The position numbers were made by a program, and so were the translations under genes. Below, piece after piece: positions 29,062-41,239 of a stretch of 64,000 bases of DNA. This DNA comes from Methanobacterium sp. SMA-27 (GTDB taxonomy: Archaea > Methanobacteriota > Methanobacteria > Methanobacteriales > Methanobacteriaceae): NCBI RefSeq assembly GCF_000744455.1, contig NZ_JQLY01000001.1, forward strand, positions 558,001-622,000, given 5' to 3'. Each line of letters opens with the position of its first letter. The first letter of the stretch is position 1. The notes beneath the pieces were generated by a model that was not told where the DNA came from, made no database searches, and was given only the letters and a program-made list of their open reading frames with translations.

Positions 29062-29562
29062 ATGCATCGTTTAGACAAATTAACATCAGTTAAAAATTAT
29101 ATTCCCCTTATAAGGGAAAATTCCCCCGGGAAAAATATCGGCTTACTTGTAGATGGTCCAAATATGCTTCGGAAGGAATTTGGCTACAATTTAGATACAG
29201 TAAAAGATTTACTAGCAGAACATGGAAATGTAAAGATAGGTAAAGTTTTCCTTAACCAGTACGCTTCAGACAAGCTTATAGAAGCTGTCGTAAACCAAGG
29301 ATTCTCACCCATGATAGTTGCCGGAGAGACGGATGTCCAGATGGCTATAGATGCATATGAACTTATTCACAACCCTAACATTGACATAATTGCGCTAATG
29401 ACCCGTGATGTTGACTTTTTCCCATTGATAAACATTGCCAAAGAACACGGTAAAAAAACTATTATTATTGGAGCAGAACCAGGGTTCAGTGTAGCTTTGA
29501 AGAATTCAGCAGATATTTCGATTACAATGAAGAAATACCAACCACCTAAGAATACAACTTAA
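29062..29562 (+). CDS. NYN-domain (PIN-like) protein, TIGR00288 type
   Basis: 166 residues. The NYN fold (a PIN-like nuclease fold) is marked by [14 protein letters not shown] at about 27-40 and the acidic pair TRDVDFFPL near 113-121. These Asp residues form the metal site in the family. The sequence matches the archaeal LabA/TIGR00288-type family. It probably acts on RNA. GGAG lies before the ATG. It appears to be a single-gene unit. Confidence 0.82.
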   Translation: MHRLDKLTSVKNYIPLIRENSPGKNIGLLVDGPNMLRKEFGYNLDTVKDLLAEHGNVKIGKVFLNQYASDKLIEAVVNQGFSPMIVAGETDVQMAIDAYELIHNPNIDIIALMTRDVDFFPLINIAKEHGKKTIIIGAEPGFSVALKNSADISITMKKYQPPKNTT

Positions 29563-29738
29563 ATACAAATTTTAGACTTTGAAACTTTTGATTTTCAATT
29601 AGATTTTATAAATAAAATACTTACAAAAAGGTATGGGCCTCAAATCAACAGCACCTACGACTAACTGACATAGTCAATATTAAACTATATGAATAGATGC
29701 ATGTATCTATGAGTAAACGCTAAGATTTATAAGTAAAA

Positions 29739-30248
29739 TCATATGTCATATGTTTGGTCTATATCAACTAAACATAATAACACTCTAAAAGACATTTTCA
29801 TCCTTTCAAACTCAACCAATTTTAACATATCCCTATCAAAAAAATAGTAGTATGAAATAAAGAGACCTCCATTTGAAGGAATAGTATCTAAGAACAAATT
29901 AACATAGAAAAAAATTAATACAATAAGAGAATAAAATATAATGTGAGTATTATAATTGGGGAATAAAAATGATCCAACGGTAAATAAGAATAATCCTCCT
30001 AAAAAAATCTTCTTATATCCCACATAATCTCCTATTTTTCCAAATATCAAGAGAAAACTTGTCAAAACCAGAAGATGTGCCACAACAACCCAAGAAACAA
30101 GCGAAGTGCTAACGTCAAGATATTGGGAAATTGTTGGAAGTGCTATAGTAACAATACCTGCACTAAAAGACCATATAAAGACCCCAAAAGACATTATGAA
30201 TGCTACCAAATTTCTATTGGTCTTTTTAATAGGTATATACTTGTACAT
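29739..30248 (-). pseudogene. Truncated MFS transporter
   Basis: The first ~100 codons encode the start of a DHA2-type major facilitator (IALPTISQYLDVSTSLVSWVVVAHLL, then motif A-like GKIGDYVGYKKIF). After residue ~100 the sequence loses the expected fourth and later helices and ends in an unrelated soluble-looking tail (FERMKMS...DQTYDI). A full transporter would have 12 or 14 helices and about 450 residues, so this is a 5' remnant. No continuation was found downstream on the minus strand. Confidence 0.72.
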
Positions 30249-30492
30249 AAGATTCTTCCATTATAAATAATGAGATAATGTATTTTAGGGGTCAAACTAG
30301 CTAATTATAATAGTAGGTTTAGATTAATATATATCCTTTTTCAATTCATTATGTTATTATGAACATCAATATTTTATTGTAGTTAAATTTGATAGATAAA
30401 GATGGTTTAATGGTTGTAAATTAATTTTTTTTCTTAAAATCAATATTCTTTTTCAATAATTTTGTTTCGATCATTGTTTATTATTCATAGGT

Positions 30493-30521
30493 TATATACT
30501 AAAAAATTGATAATTAATACT
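30493..30521 (+). promoter_or_regulatory. TATA box for probable leaderless phosphatase message
   Basis: GTTATATACT lies about 25 bases before ATG 30522, the usual archaeal distance from TATA box to transcription start. The message would therefore begin at or next to the ATG. This supports starting the gene at 30522 rather than at the earlier in-frame codon at 30462. Confidence 0.5.
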
Positions 30522-31307
30522 ATGAATATTTACAATGGAAAACTTGTTGAACTTCCAAATGAGGGCAAGGCCATTGTTGTAACTGATCTTCATGGAAATT
30601 TAAAAGACTACAAGAAATATTTAGATATATGGGAGAAATATGAGGAGGAAAATATTCATTTTATCCTTACAGGTGATTTTATACATGCTATGGGGAGAAA
30701 GAATGATAGATCTATAGATATTTTAGAATCTATCAAACAAAAATGTGAAATTAATGAAAATTTCCATCCACTATTAGGTAACCATGAATGGTCAACCATA
30801 TCTAGAACATCAGTGTACAAAAGAGGAGTAAACCAGTCTCTTAATTTTGAAGCCCTATTAAAGGAACGATTTGACAAAGGATGGAAGAATAAACTAGAAG
30901 AATATAAAAAATTCTTCAAAAAACTTCCAATAGCGGTTAAAACTGATAATAAAGTTTTCATAAGTCATGGTGGGCCACCAAAAGATATTAATAATCTGAA
31001 TGAAATAATCAACATTGCAGATGAGGGATATATTTCAAATGATAAACTCTACCAGATTCTATGGAACAGGGAAGGTGATTACACTGAAAATGATCTTCAG
31101 TCTTTCCTTAGAGCAGTTGGTTGCAACGCAATGATAGTAGGACACACCCCTGTAAATGGTACCAAATTAATTGGTTCCAAACAGCTCATTGTTTCATCAA
31201 GTTATACAAAAGGTAAAAAAGCTTATGTGCTATTGGATCTTGAAAAAAAGATAAATAATGCCGAAGATATTCAGGATATGGTAAAAAAACTCAATTGGTT
31301 TAGTTAA
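30522..31307 (+). CDS. Calcineurin-like metallophosphoesterase
   Basis: 261 residues with the metallophosphatase motif set: DLHGN, GDFIHAMGRKNDRS, GNHEW, SHGG and GHTPVNG. These bind two metals and fit a Ser/Thr protein phosphatase (PPP-like) or a related bis(nucleosyl)tetraphosphatase. The window also encodes a Ser/Thr kinase (3115) and an FHA protein just downstream on the other strand, so a role in reversing Ser/Thr phosphorylation is possible. Confidence 0.85.
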   Translation: MNIYNGKLVELPNEGKAIVVTDLHGNLKDYKKYLDIWEKYEEENIHFILTGDFIHAMGRKNDRSIDILESIKQKCEINENFHPLLGNHEWSTISRTSVYKRGVNQSLNFEALLKERFDKGWKNKLEEYKKFFKKLPIAVKTDNKVFISHGGPPKDINNLNEIINIADEGYISNDKLYQILWNREGDYTENDLQSFLRAVGCNAMIVGHTPVNGTKLIGSKQLIVSSSYTKGKKAYVLLDLEKKINNAEDIQDMVKKLNWFS

Positions 31308-31331
31308 TTTTATTCAATTCCCTTATTTTAA

Positions 31332-31883
31332 TCAATTGTTTTTTTCAGTGTATTTAATTTTAAGAGTCTTTCCAATAAGTAATTCATCATCAGTATTTAA
31401 TAGTAATTTTTTGTTAGCAACCTCTTGACCATTCAACTGAGTGCCATTTTTTGTCTTTAGATCTTCAATATAAAATCCATCTGGTTCTTTAGTGATTCTA
31501 AAATGATCTTTACCTATAAAAAGAAGTTTGTCTGTTGACACAACACCTACAAAATCTTCTCTTCCAATTGTTTTTTCTGCACCATTAACAATGATATTGT
31601 TGTTATTGGGTAGAATAAGTTTTGCAAATGACACGTTATTGTGTGGATTGTGGGTGACAGTTGTTTTTAAAATCTTTGATTGTGGTGAATATTTCTTATA
31701 CAATTGATCTATAATTAATCCTGCAATAGCTGCCATTATAATTGCCAAAATAAGGTCAACAGACATTTTCTGAATTCCTTGAAAAATATTATTAAAACTG
31801 AAAAATATTAAAGTCGCAATTATTATAATTGCAGTTATTGAAAGTATAATGGCCATAATTTTATTTATAATCATTTTAAACAT
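31332..31883 (-). CDS. Membrane-anchored FHA-domain protein
   Basis: 183 residues: two hydrophobic helices at about 9-29 and 37-57, a short linker, and a C-terminal FHA domain (about 98-180) with GRED, a loop DHFRI in place of the usual SRxH, and TKNGTQLNG. FHA domains bind phosphothreonine, so this protein may read out a Ser/Thr kinase. The 3' end faces the metallophosphoesterase gene, with 24 bases between them. Confidence 0.85.
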   Translation of the reverse strand: MFKMIINKIMAIILSITAIIIIATLIFFSFNNIFQGIQKMSVDLILAIIMAAIAGLIIDQLYKKYSPQSKILKTTVTHNPHNNVSFAKLILPNNNNIIVNGAEKTIGREDFVGVVSTDKLLFIGKDHFRITKEPDGFYIEDLKTKNGTQLNGQEVANKKLLLNTDDELLIGKTLKIKYTEKNN

Positions 31884-32447
31884 TTCTCTCCGATACTTTG
31901 TTTAGAAATATAATGTTTTTTCTAATTTTAATATCTAAAAATATTTATCTGGGTTGTTTATAATAGGTTTTACTATTATGTAAATCATAGAAAGTTTTAT
32001 ATCCTAAAAATGTTTACCATTATATTTTATAGAGATTATTAATACGGATTTAAGAGAGAATAAATTGTTTTATGCCTTAATAATTCATTATTCATATTAA
32101 AACATTTTATGGAAATTCTGGGCATAAAAAAGAGAAAAATTGATTTAATTTAATATATTTATTCATTAATTTTTTAATTTAAATCATTATATGATAAAGT
32201 ATTGATATTATTGTGAATTGAGGTATCTATCAATATCTTAAAAACTTGTTTGATGAGAACACTTGATATTATTGGGCACATAATAATTTAAATAGATAGA
32301 AAAGTTGTTTTCGTCCGTAATATATATGCATCTGTTAATATTTGACAAGCAGATTTCAATAGAAATTATCGTTAATTTAAAAAAATAGATTTTTTAATTG
32401 AAATAATTTTAATCCGTTGTTTATCAAAAACAATTATTAATGCACCA
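31884..32447. other. Long intergenic region, no gene seen
   Basis: About 560 very AT-rich bases between the FHA gene (starting here) and the 3' end of the vWA gene. No open frame with coding character, no strong hairpin and no copy of the repeated element. Low-complexity A/T runs dominate from 32140 to 32200. Confidence 0.6.
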
Positions 32448-33593
32448 TTATATTGTTGAGATAAGTTCTGCAAGTTGTTCGAGGTTTCTTACTTCGAAGA
32501 ATTCCGCACCAGAGTCTTCATAATATGAAACACAGCTATCAACAACATTCCATTTGTTTAGCGGCTCAGGATTTAGAATAATCACTTTTTTGGATTTATC
32601 TACTATATACTCCATACTATCAGAACTTAATGGTCTTTTACCGGATTTAGGGCCTGCCCAGTCACGACAGTCACTTAAAATCAAAACATAAGATTTATTG
32701 TTAAGATCAGCCTGTTCTTTGAAACTTTCAAAAGCACTGTGCATGTTTGAAGTTCCATGTATCATCTGATTTTTTTGACGAATATCCCTGACCCTAATAA
32801 AAGCATCTAAAAGATTTGGTTCTTCAAGGGCAGATGTTGTTTCTACTGTTTTATTATCAAATTCGAAAGTTTTTGCCTTTTTAAATGAATTTTGTGCTGC
32901 ATAAACCATTAAGAAAAACCAGTTACTTATCCAATCACAGGATCCACTAACATCGTTAAGAAAGAAGTGTCTGTTTTTTTTCATTCTAGGTTTTGTTTTA
33001 ATAATCTCAATCAAAGTGTTACCATATTTAAGATTCTTTCTAAGTGTTTTTCTTATATCTGGACGCATATTTTTGGATTGTTTACGTCTTCTAACCCTTT
33101 TATTTGCAATTTTATTCCCGAGCTTCTGGCAGAGATCCAATAGTTCGGGTTCAAATGTTGTTAAATGGTTAATATCTTTTCTAAGGAGTTCAGATTCATC
33201 CATATTTCTGTTTAAATCATCAAGTGGAGGTCTGTAACTTGTAATATCAGATTCAGATACATGTATTTTGGTTTTAGAAGGGTCTAAAATTTTGAAAGAA
33301 TAGTTGTAACCCTTTAAAAGATTTTTATTATTAGATGTTTTTGATTTAGAAGAACCATCTGATCCATCAGATTCATCACTTTCATTTCCATCACCAAATA
33401 CCGATCTAAAAACTTTATCAAATTTAGCACGCTGCTGATTATTTTTTATGTACACCGAAGCTAGAGCATCATTCAAAATTTCTTCATTGTCTTTGAACAT
33501 TTGCATTGTTTCATGAGCTGTTTGGGTGCTTCTTAAACTGGCAGGTATATTATTTTCCCGTAGAAGCCTTGAAAACTTAACTATCTTTTCCAT
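32448..33593 (-). CDS. vWA-domain protein (CoxE-like) paired with MoxR ATPase
   Basis: 381 residues. The C-terminal von Willebrand A domain has a MIDAS start NDVSGSCDW (DxSxS) and an ILSDCRDW motif. The N-terminal half is charged and helical, with an acidic/Ser-rich linker (DESDGSDGSSKSKTS). It follows the MoxR-type ATPase by 21 bases. MoxR-vWA pairs act as metal-insertion or assembly chaperones; the target is unknown here. Confidence 0.85.
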   Translation of the reverse strand: MEKIVKFSRLLRENNIPASLRSTQTAHETMQMFKDNEEILNDALASVYIKNNQQRAKFDKVFRSVFGDGNESDESDGSDGSSKSKTSNNKNLLKGYNYSFKILDPSKTKIHVSESDITSYRPPLDDLNRNMDESELLRKDINHLTTFEPELLDLCQKLGNKIANKRVRRRKQSKNMRPDIRKTLRKNLKYGNTLIEIIKTKPRMKKNRHFFLNDVSGSCDWISNWFFLMVYAAQNSFKKAKTFEFDNKTVETTSALEEPNLLDAFIRVRDIRQKNQMIHGTSNMHSAFESFKEQADLNNKSYVLILSDCRDWAGPKSGKRPLSSDSMEYIVDKSKKVIILNPEPLNKWNVVDSCVSYYEDSGAEFFEVRNLEQLAELISTI

Positions 33594-33614
33594 ATTAATT
33601 CACTCGGCTATCCT

Positions 33615-34463
33615 TCACTTAGAAAATTTTTTCAAAACCTTTTTTTTATCTGATTCGTTTTTTAAAACCACTGAAACTGTTTTTTTGAAAGTTTCATCGT
33701 CCAGTTTTTCAGAATTAAATTCCAGTAGTGTTTTAACCCAATCAACAGTAGCTCTAATTGATGGTTTTTTAAGGAGATTCATTTCCCTTAAATTATTGAT
33801 CATAGTAACTACACTTTCAACTAGTTCATTGGAAGCTGCAGGTACATTTGCACTTACGATCTCCACTTCTCTATCAAAAGAAGGATAATCAATGTAAAGG
33901 AATAAACAACGATCTTTAGTTTCATCTAAAAGGGATCTCTGGGAATTTGATGTCATTATAACCATCAAATCATTTTGAATGTCAAATGTTCCAAGGTCGT
34001 TAACTGTGATCTGTCCCTCTCCCAAAGCTTGGAGTAAAAAACTTTCAACTTCCTCATCAGCCTTATCTATTTCGTCTATTAAAATTACTGATGGATTTTT
34101 ATTCATAAATCCCTGTAAAAGCGGTCTTTTAATAAAAAACTCTTCGTTGAATATGTCTTGATCAATTTCTTTTATCCGTGACATTTCCAGGTGAAGTAGT
34201 TGTTTTTGATAATTCCACTCACCGACTATCTGTTCGAATGTTATACCCTCATAGCATTGTACTCTGAAAAAATCCATTCCAAATGACCTGCTAACAGCTT
34301 TTGAAAGTTCTGTTTTACCTACACCCGGAGGACCTTCTACAAGAACAGGTTTTTTTAATTTAAAAGCTAGATAAATCGTAGTAACCGTACTATTATCAGG
34401 TATATAATGGTTTTTAATTAAGTTATTTTTAAGTGATTCCATAGTAATTTCACTATCTTTCAT
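33615..34463 (-). CDS. MoxR-type AAA+ ATPase
   Basis: 282 residues from the chosen start. Walker A is GPPGVGKTE, Walker B is ILIDEID, followed by a sensor-1 TSNSQR and an arginine-finger region TKDRCLF; the order is typical of MoxR/RavA. I chose ATG 34463 because a TATA box (TTTATAAATTT on the minus strand, about 34486-34496) lies about 25 bases upstream, which would put the earlier in-frame ATG 34505 before the transcript. It forms a two-gene operon with the vWA gene. Confidence 0.87.
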   Translation of the reverse strand: MKDSEITMESLKNNLIKNHYIPDNSTVTTIYLAFKLKKPVLVEGPPGVGKTELSKAVSRSFGMDFFRVQCYEGITFEQIVGEWNYQKQLLHLEMSRIKEIDQDIFNEEFFIKRPLLQGFMNKNPSVILIDEIDKADEEVESFLLQALGEGQITVNDLGTFDIQNDLMVIMTSNSQRSLLDETKDRCLFLYIDYPSFDREVEIVSANVPAASNELVESVVTMINNLREMNLLKKPSIRATVDWVKTLLEFNSEKLDDETFKKTVSVVLKNESDKKKVLKKFSK

Positions 34464-34596
34464 AAGTATCTGTATTGTCCAAACGAAATTTATAAATTTT
34501 CCCAAATATGAGGAATTATATCTATATGAACATTTTAATTATAATTATAAAAAAATATTTTAAATGAGTAAATACAATTAATAGATAGTGGATTAA

Positions 34597-35535
34597 ATGC
34601 CATATTTGATATGTGACAGATGTAATGGCTATTATGAGCTCCAGGAAGGAGAATCAAAGGAAGATTTTCAAGAGTGTCAATGTGGTGGAAATTTAACATT
34701 TTTCAATGAACTTGGAGATAATGCTAAGAAACAATCAACAATGGCATTATCCAATGATATTATCAATGATAATGAAGTAGATTTAAGACATTCTTCTGAA
34801 AACGCATTGAAAGATAAAAATCCGATTAGAGGATATAAATTCACATTTTTAGTATTATTCATTTTCATGATTTCGTTAGTTGCAGCAGCATCATTCAGCA
34901 GTTTTATTGCTACAGACAACAACAGCATTTCCAATCAATCCACACTTGGACACGATACAAAGGGTTATGTAACCAAATACATTTATCAATCTTCTGAATC
35001 AAACAAAACTTCAAATAAAATAGCTATTGTTACAGGAATACATCCCAGGGAACATCTTTCAAAGACTGTTTGGACCGATCTATTGAAGAATTATAATGTG
35101 CCACCAGGTATTGAAATTGTTCAATATGATATCAACGTTGTTGCTGAGCCTGATGATTTTACATTTGGAAGAAATAATGGTGAAACCCTTGCAGCCACAT
35201 ATATACTCCCCGACATAACTAAATCAAATTATAAAATGGTAATAGTATGTCATGACCATGAGCCAGGATATGGGCAAGGATTTTATTTTGCAACCCCTGA
35301 AATGGATGCTAACTCTGTACAATTTGCTGAATCATTGAAACAGAAAATTCCAGATTTTAACTACTACAAAAATAATAATAACTCTGAGAAAGGTACTTCT
35401 AATATCCATTTCACAGATCCACTTGTAAAAAAGGGATATAGGGCAATTGTTTATGAAATGCCCGGATTATCAGGTTATAATGAAGCTTATAATAAAACTT
35501 TAGAACTTCTAGATATGTCAATACAGAATATGTGA
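34597..35535 (+). CDS. Membrane protein with N-terminal zinc ribbon and M14-like exterior domain
   Basis: 312 residues. A zinc ribbon (C6, C9, C27, C29 in YLICDRC and ECQCGG) faces the cytosol, a single helix spans about 85-107, and the rest lies outside. The outer domain has [10 protein letters not shown], in which HPRE matches the zinc-binding HxxE of M14 carboxypeptidases and related desuccinylase-like hydrolases, and a later [10 protein letters not shown]. This N-terminal ribbon is common to many Methanobacterium membrane proteins. The substrate might be a cell-wall peptide, but that is a guess. Confidence 0.68.
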   Translation: MPYLICDRCNGYYELQEGESKEDFQECQCGGNLTFFNELGDNAKKQSTMALSNDIINDNEVDLRHSSENALKDKNPIRGYKFTFLVLFIFMISLVAAASFSSFIATDNNSISNQSTLGHDTKGYVTKYIYQSSESNKTSNKIAIVTGIHPREHLSKTVWTDLLKNYNVPPGIEIVQYDINVVAEPDDFTFGRNNGETLAATYILPDITKSNYKMVIVCHDHEPGYGQGFYFATPEMDANSVQFAESLKQKIPDFNYYKNNNNSEKGTSNIHFTDPLVKKGYRAIVYEMPGLSGYNEAYNKTLELLDMSIQNM

Positions 35536-35573
35536 TTTGAGTTAAAACATTCAGGTATTTACTTAGGATAATT

Positions 35574-35978
35574 TTAATCATCATATCCTTCTTCATCTAA
35601 ACTTTCATGTATTGAATCAACAATACATCCAGCATTCCAACCAATAACTTCTGATGCTTTTTTTTCAATGTTTCCTGGAACTGTTTCTAAACCATATGGT
35701 CTTATCATAACAATGGGTTTGCCAAGTTCCACAGCAACGTCTATTTCACGTTGAATCAAATCTTTATCCGCTGAATATAGGCCAGATAATATTACAACAA
35801 CATCAACAGATTTCATCTGTTCTTTTAAATCTTCTTTATCTGTTTTATCTGCAATACTATGATTGATGTATTGAAAATCATTAACAGATTCCAGTTTACC
35901 AATTAATTTATCATATTCATAAGTTGATTCTTCTAGTTGACTTAAAAATAAATTATAAGTTATTGATTCATTTTCCAT
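35574..35978 (-). CDS. MTH538-type TIR-like domain protein
   Basis: 134 residues: YNLFLSQLEESTYEYDKLIGKL, then VDVVVILSGLYSADKDLIQREIDVAVELGKPIVMIRPYG, and ASEVIGWN. This matches the DUF1863/MTH538 TIR-like family, whose relatives include the ThsB sensor of the Thoeris defence system. ThsB makes a cyclic ADP-ribose signal from NAD on phage infection. The present protein stands alone: no ThsA-like effector is nearby. Its neighbour is a ferredoxin gene 40 bases upstream in the same direction. It could be a signalling enzyme, or a flavodoxin-like protein without NADase activity as suggested for MTH538. Confidence 0.82.
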   Translation of the reverse strand: MENESITYNLFLSQLEESTYEYDKLIGKLESVNDFQYINHSIADKTDKEDLKEQMKSVDVVVILSGLYSADKDLIQREIDVAVELGKPIVMIRPYGLETVPGNIEKKASEVIGWNAGCIVDSIHESLDEEGYDD

Positions 35979-36018
35979 TATTTTTACTTCCCTATTTTTT
36001 CAATAATTACTATATATT

Positions 36019-36285
36019 TTATAGGAGTTCCACATCATCTTCGTATACATGGATGATCATAACTGGACAGCTTTCTGCTGCATCAACACTACAGTTTTCT
36101 TCTTCCATTTCAAGTTCATCATTATTTTCTACCCTTTCTGAACCAATGATATGTGCTATGCCACCTTCATCTAATTCAAAAAGTTCTGGACATAAATCCT
36201 CACATGAACCACATGATGTACACTTGTCCCTTTTAACAACCACCTTAAATTTTAAATGTTGTTTCTCATCCACATTTTTTGTCAT
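36019..36285 (-). CDS. Single-cluster [4Fe-4S] ferredoxin
   Basis: 88 residues. The cluster cysteines are in CTSCGSCEDLCP (C22, C25, C28) with a distal C73 in ESCPVM, the arrangement of monocluster ferredoxins. C32 and C65 are extra and could allow a disulfide or a second centre. It is very acidic, as usual for electron-carrier ferredoxins. It lies just upstream of the TIR-like gene. Confidence 0.88.
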   Translation of the reverse strand: MTKNVDEKQHLKFKVVVKRDKCTSCGSCEDLCPELFELDEGGIAHIIGSERVENNDELEMEEENCSVDAAESCPVMIIHVYEDDVELL

Positions 36286-36455
36286 ATGGTTATTATATTG
36301 ATTTTTCTATATAGATTTTTCAGAAATAACAAAATGAAATTTTTTTTATAAAGTCTATTTATTTCCTATATATTTCTATAAAAATTAAAATGACACCTAG
36401 AACAGAAATATAAAATAGATATTTTAGAATCCAATGAAATAGGAGTTGATAGAAT

Positions 36456-36740
36456 ATGACATTTGTTTTGGTGATACACAGAGTAGAGGATTATACTAAA
36501 TGGAAACCAGTATATGATGAAGATGGTGCTACACGAAAAGCCAAAGGTTCTAAAGGTGCTTCTGTTCTTAGAAATACAAAAGATCCCAATCATTTAGTAG
36601 TAATAACCGAATGGGAAAATTTGGAAAAAGCCAAAGATTTTACTGAATCTGATGATTTGAAAAATACAATGTTAAAAGCAGGTGTAGTTGGTAAACCCGC
36701 TGTTTTTTATTTAGAAGAGATTGAAAAAACACCATACTAA
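36456..36740 (+). CDS. Dimeric alpha-beta barrel (ABM-like) protein
   Basis: 94 residues with the pattern of antibiotic-biosynthesis-monooxygenase-type small barrels: FVLVIHRVEDYTKWKPVYDE, then HLVVITEWENLEKAKDFTESDDL. Such proteins dimerise and may bind or degrade small aromatic or haem-like molecules; the specific function is unknown. AGGAG precedes the ATG. Confidence 0.7.
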   Translation: MTFVLVIHRVEDYTKWKPVYDEDGATRKAKGSKGASVLRNTKDPNHLVVITEWENLEKAKDFTESDDLKNTMLKAGVVGKPAVFYLEEIEKTPY

Positions 36741-36795
36741 TTACAAATATTTATTCATTTCTTTAAAATATTTTTTATCCAAATGGTAGTTAGCA

Positions 36796-37053
36796 TTATT
36801 CAGATGTTCTATTGTCTAATGAATCATTCACTGTTTTTATAGACTGGAATACTGCCTTATTTTTAATTGCTTCAACAATAAATTCAATTTCATTATTATT
36901 TGCTTGTGTCCATTCCATTCCATTATTTTCATATAGTGTTCTAAAATATTTTTTTAAAAGAGCCTTGGACAGTAAATAATTTTTAGTTACTCCCTTTTCT
37001 GCAGCTTCAAGTAGTTTACTTTTTTCTTCATCCATAAACAGACCTCCTAACAT
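36796..37053 (-). CDS. Small protein of unknown function
   Basis: 85 residues, charged and helical (KSKLLEAAEKGVTKNYLLSK, then EIEFIVEAIKNKAVF). A start at the internal ATG (MDEEKSK, 37038) is more likely than 37053, since GGAGG (CCTCC on the plus strand, 37044-37048) lies just upstream of it. No family recognised. Confidence 0.55.
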   Translation of the reverse strand: MLGGLFMDEEKSKLLEAAEKGVTKNYLLSKALLKKYFRTLYENNGMEWTQANNNEIEFIVEAIKNKAVFQSIKTVNDSLDNRTSE

Positions 37054-37272
37054 TTAAAGAAAAAAAATGAAGATTTTTGATCATCCTAAGATAAATATTA
37101 TTTACTTATAATAGATTACTTTGTGGATTCAATCAAATGAAATTATCTTTAATTATACTGTAGACTTTTTTTACATACATTATTTATCTCAATTTATCTT
37201 ATTTAACCCAATAAATACATATTTTCCATTTAGGATATATCGAAAATTTTAAAAAAAAATTATTAAAGGAGT

Positions 37273-39357
<2,085 letters not shown>

Positions 39358-39874
39358 GTCTTATCACCTATATCACTGATTACTTTGTTATAAATTCTAT
39401 ATTTGGATTTCTTTTGAGCATCATTTGAAAAGAAAATTTCAAAATAAACATTTTAACATCACTATTAAGAATATTTAAGTATTTTTATTTTGTATTTACG
39501 ATAATTAGTTGAAAATTTATTAATTAATCAAAAATACTTATTTATATGCAGTTATTTATAAAATCAAGTTTAAAACATTCCAATCCAGAAAATGTTATTT
39601 TAAATTGTTTTATATAATGTGTTTATATTAACATATTTTTTTGAATGTTTATTCTATAAATCAAGACTATAATATCCTTTCATTTAATTTCTGCTTTATT
39701 TGTTTGTGCAATAATATTGAAATTAGAATAAATGCTATCCATGGGGCAAGTGTTGAATTATTTATAATTTTGTTAATTATACAAACTTGTAAATCTCTAA
39801 AAAATTATATTGATTAAATGATTATTTAAGCATTAATTTATTGTTTTCGAGGTTAAGGATTTTAATAAAAAAAA
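39358..39874. other. Divergent intergenic region
   Basis: About 520 AT-rich bases between the ADP-forming synthetase and the amidase, which are transcribed apart. A minus-strand run near 39670-39805 encodes about 45 residues with one hydrophobic helix (APWIAFILISILLHKQIKQK) but has no start codon; it may be a gene remnant. Otherwise nothing was seen. Confidence 0.5.
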
Positions 39875-40729
39875 ATGGAAATAAATATGAAAAATAATTT
39901 TAGGATTGCTGTATGTCAGATGAATGTTGCGGATGATAAACAGCTTAATCTGGATAAGGCAACTAAAATGATCTGTGAAGCTTCTAAAAATGGGGCAGAA
40001 ATGGTTGTATTACCCGAAATGTTTAACTGTCCCTATGATACCAACAAATTTCTAGCCTATGCTGAATCTATGGATAATAGTATATCATTGAAATCAGTTT
40101 CTAATGCTGCAGCAGATAATGGTGTTTATTTAGTGGCGGGATCTATACCCGAATTACTCGATGGAAAACTGTACAACTCGAGTTTCATCTTTGACAAGAA
40201 GGGTAAAGTTATTAATAAACACCGGAAAATGCATCTCTTTGATATAAACGTTCCAAATGAGATAACATTTAAAGAATCTGAAGTAATAACAGCCGGAAAT
40301 AATATAACCGTTTTAGAAACGGATTTAGCCAAAATTGGAGTGGCAATATGTTACGATATGAGGTTTCCAGAACTTTTCAGATTGATGACTTTAAAAGGAG
40401 CAGAATTAGTAGTTGTACCGGGAGCATTTAACAAGACAACAGGACCAGCCCACTGGGAAACTACAATACGTGCTAGGGCAATAGACAACCAGACATATAT
40501 GGCTGTTGCGTCACCATCCCAAAATATTGACATGGCATATATAGCATACGGTCATTCAATGGTGGTGGATCCCTGGGGGAATATCATTGCACAAGCAGAT
40601 GAAGATGAAGAGATAATTTACGCAACCATAGATAAAGATTATATCTACAAAGTACGTAAAGAACTGCCACTTTTAAAAAATAGACGTACTGACATTTATG
40701 ATTTAATTGAAATTATTAAAAATAAATAA
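39875..40729 (+). CDS. Nitrilase-superfamily amidohydrolase (omega-amidase-like)
   Basis: 284 residues of the carbon-nitrogen hydrolase family with the catalytic triad E48 (VVLPEMF), K118 (HRKMHLFD) and C159 (AICYDMRFPE). The pattern CYDxRFPELxR and the HLFDI block point to the Nit1/Nit2 omega-amidase branch, which hydrolyses alpha-ketoglutaramate or clears damaged metabolites. The start may be ATG 39875 or the internal ATG 39887 (MKNNFRIAV); neither has a good binding site, so a leaderless message is possible. Confidence 0.88.
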   Translation: MEINMKNNFRIAVCQMNVADDKQLNLDKATKMICEASKNGAEMVVLPEMFNCPYDTNKFLAYAESMDNSISLKSVSNAAADNGVYLVAGSIPELLDGKLYNSSFIFDKKGKVINKHRKMHLFDINVPNEITFKESEVITAGNNITVLETDLAKIGVAICYDMRFPELFRLMTLKGAELVVVPGAFNKTTGPAHWETTIRARAIDNQTYMAVASPSQNIDMAYIAYGHSMVVDPWGNIIAQADEDEEIIYATIDKDYIYKVRKELPLLKNRRTDIYDLIEIIKNK

Positions 40730-40962
40730 AAAAAATAAATCTTTGTATAACTACAATTTTCCTGATTACATTAAATAAGTGATTCTAGAGAATTTTTTCC
40801 GCTTAATTCGTGATATGTACGAGTATACATTATTGTCATATTATTTTGTATTGAGTTTTAATTACTAATTTAGTTAATTTTAAGACACTTTTAGATGTCT
40901 CTAATTTGATATGAATGACACATATCGATCAAATTTCAATAAATATTATTCATGATATAATA

Positions 40963-41178
40963 TCAGAAGTTCATTAAATTTGATTGAAGTTCTTGCTTCT
41001 TTTGATTATCATTAAGCCAGATTTTTACCTCTTTCCATACCTCGTTACATTTATCTGTACTTTTTTTACCTATAGCATTCCTAATGGCCAAATCTACTTC
41101 TTTGCGTTCTTCTTTAGTTTCAGGTTCAATATTTAGGTCTGAAAGAAAATCTTTCATTTGCCTGATGTAACAACTCAT
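40963..41178 (-). CDS. Small acidic/basic helical protein
   Basis: 71 residues, highly charged and helical (EPETKEERKEVDLAIRNAIG, then CNEVWKEVKIWLNDN). No family recognised. A GGAGAT binding site precedes the start. It lies downstream of the HEAT-repeat gene, in the same direction, with about 60 bases between them, and may be co-transcribed. Confidence 0.55.
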   Translation of the reverse strand: MSCYIRQMKDFLSDLNIEPETKEERKEVDLAIRNAIGKKSTDKCNEVWKEVKIWLNDNQKKQELQSNLMNF

Positions 41179-41239
41179 TTAAACATCTCCGGGACAATTA
41201 ATAAAAAATGAGATAGGAAATTATGAAGGTGGATAGTTT

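Noticed and set aside
35574..35978. A complete Thoeris defence system
   Set aside because: Only the TIR-like half is present; no ThsA-like gene with SIR2 or SLOG domains lies in the window.
39738..39756. Short match (ATGCTATCCATGGGGC) to part of the DUF5518 gene at 27347
   Set aside because: Only about 15 bases match, with no flanking similarity; most likely chance.
39670..39805. Minus-strand frame of about 45 residues with a hydrophobic helix
   Set aside because: No start codon or binding site; kept only as a possible remnant in the intergenic entry.
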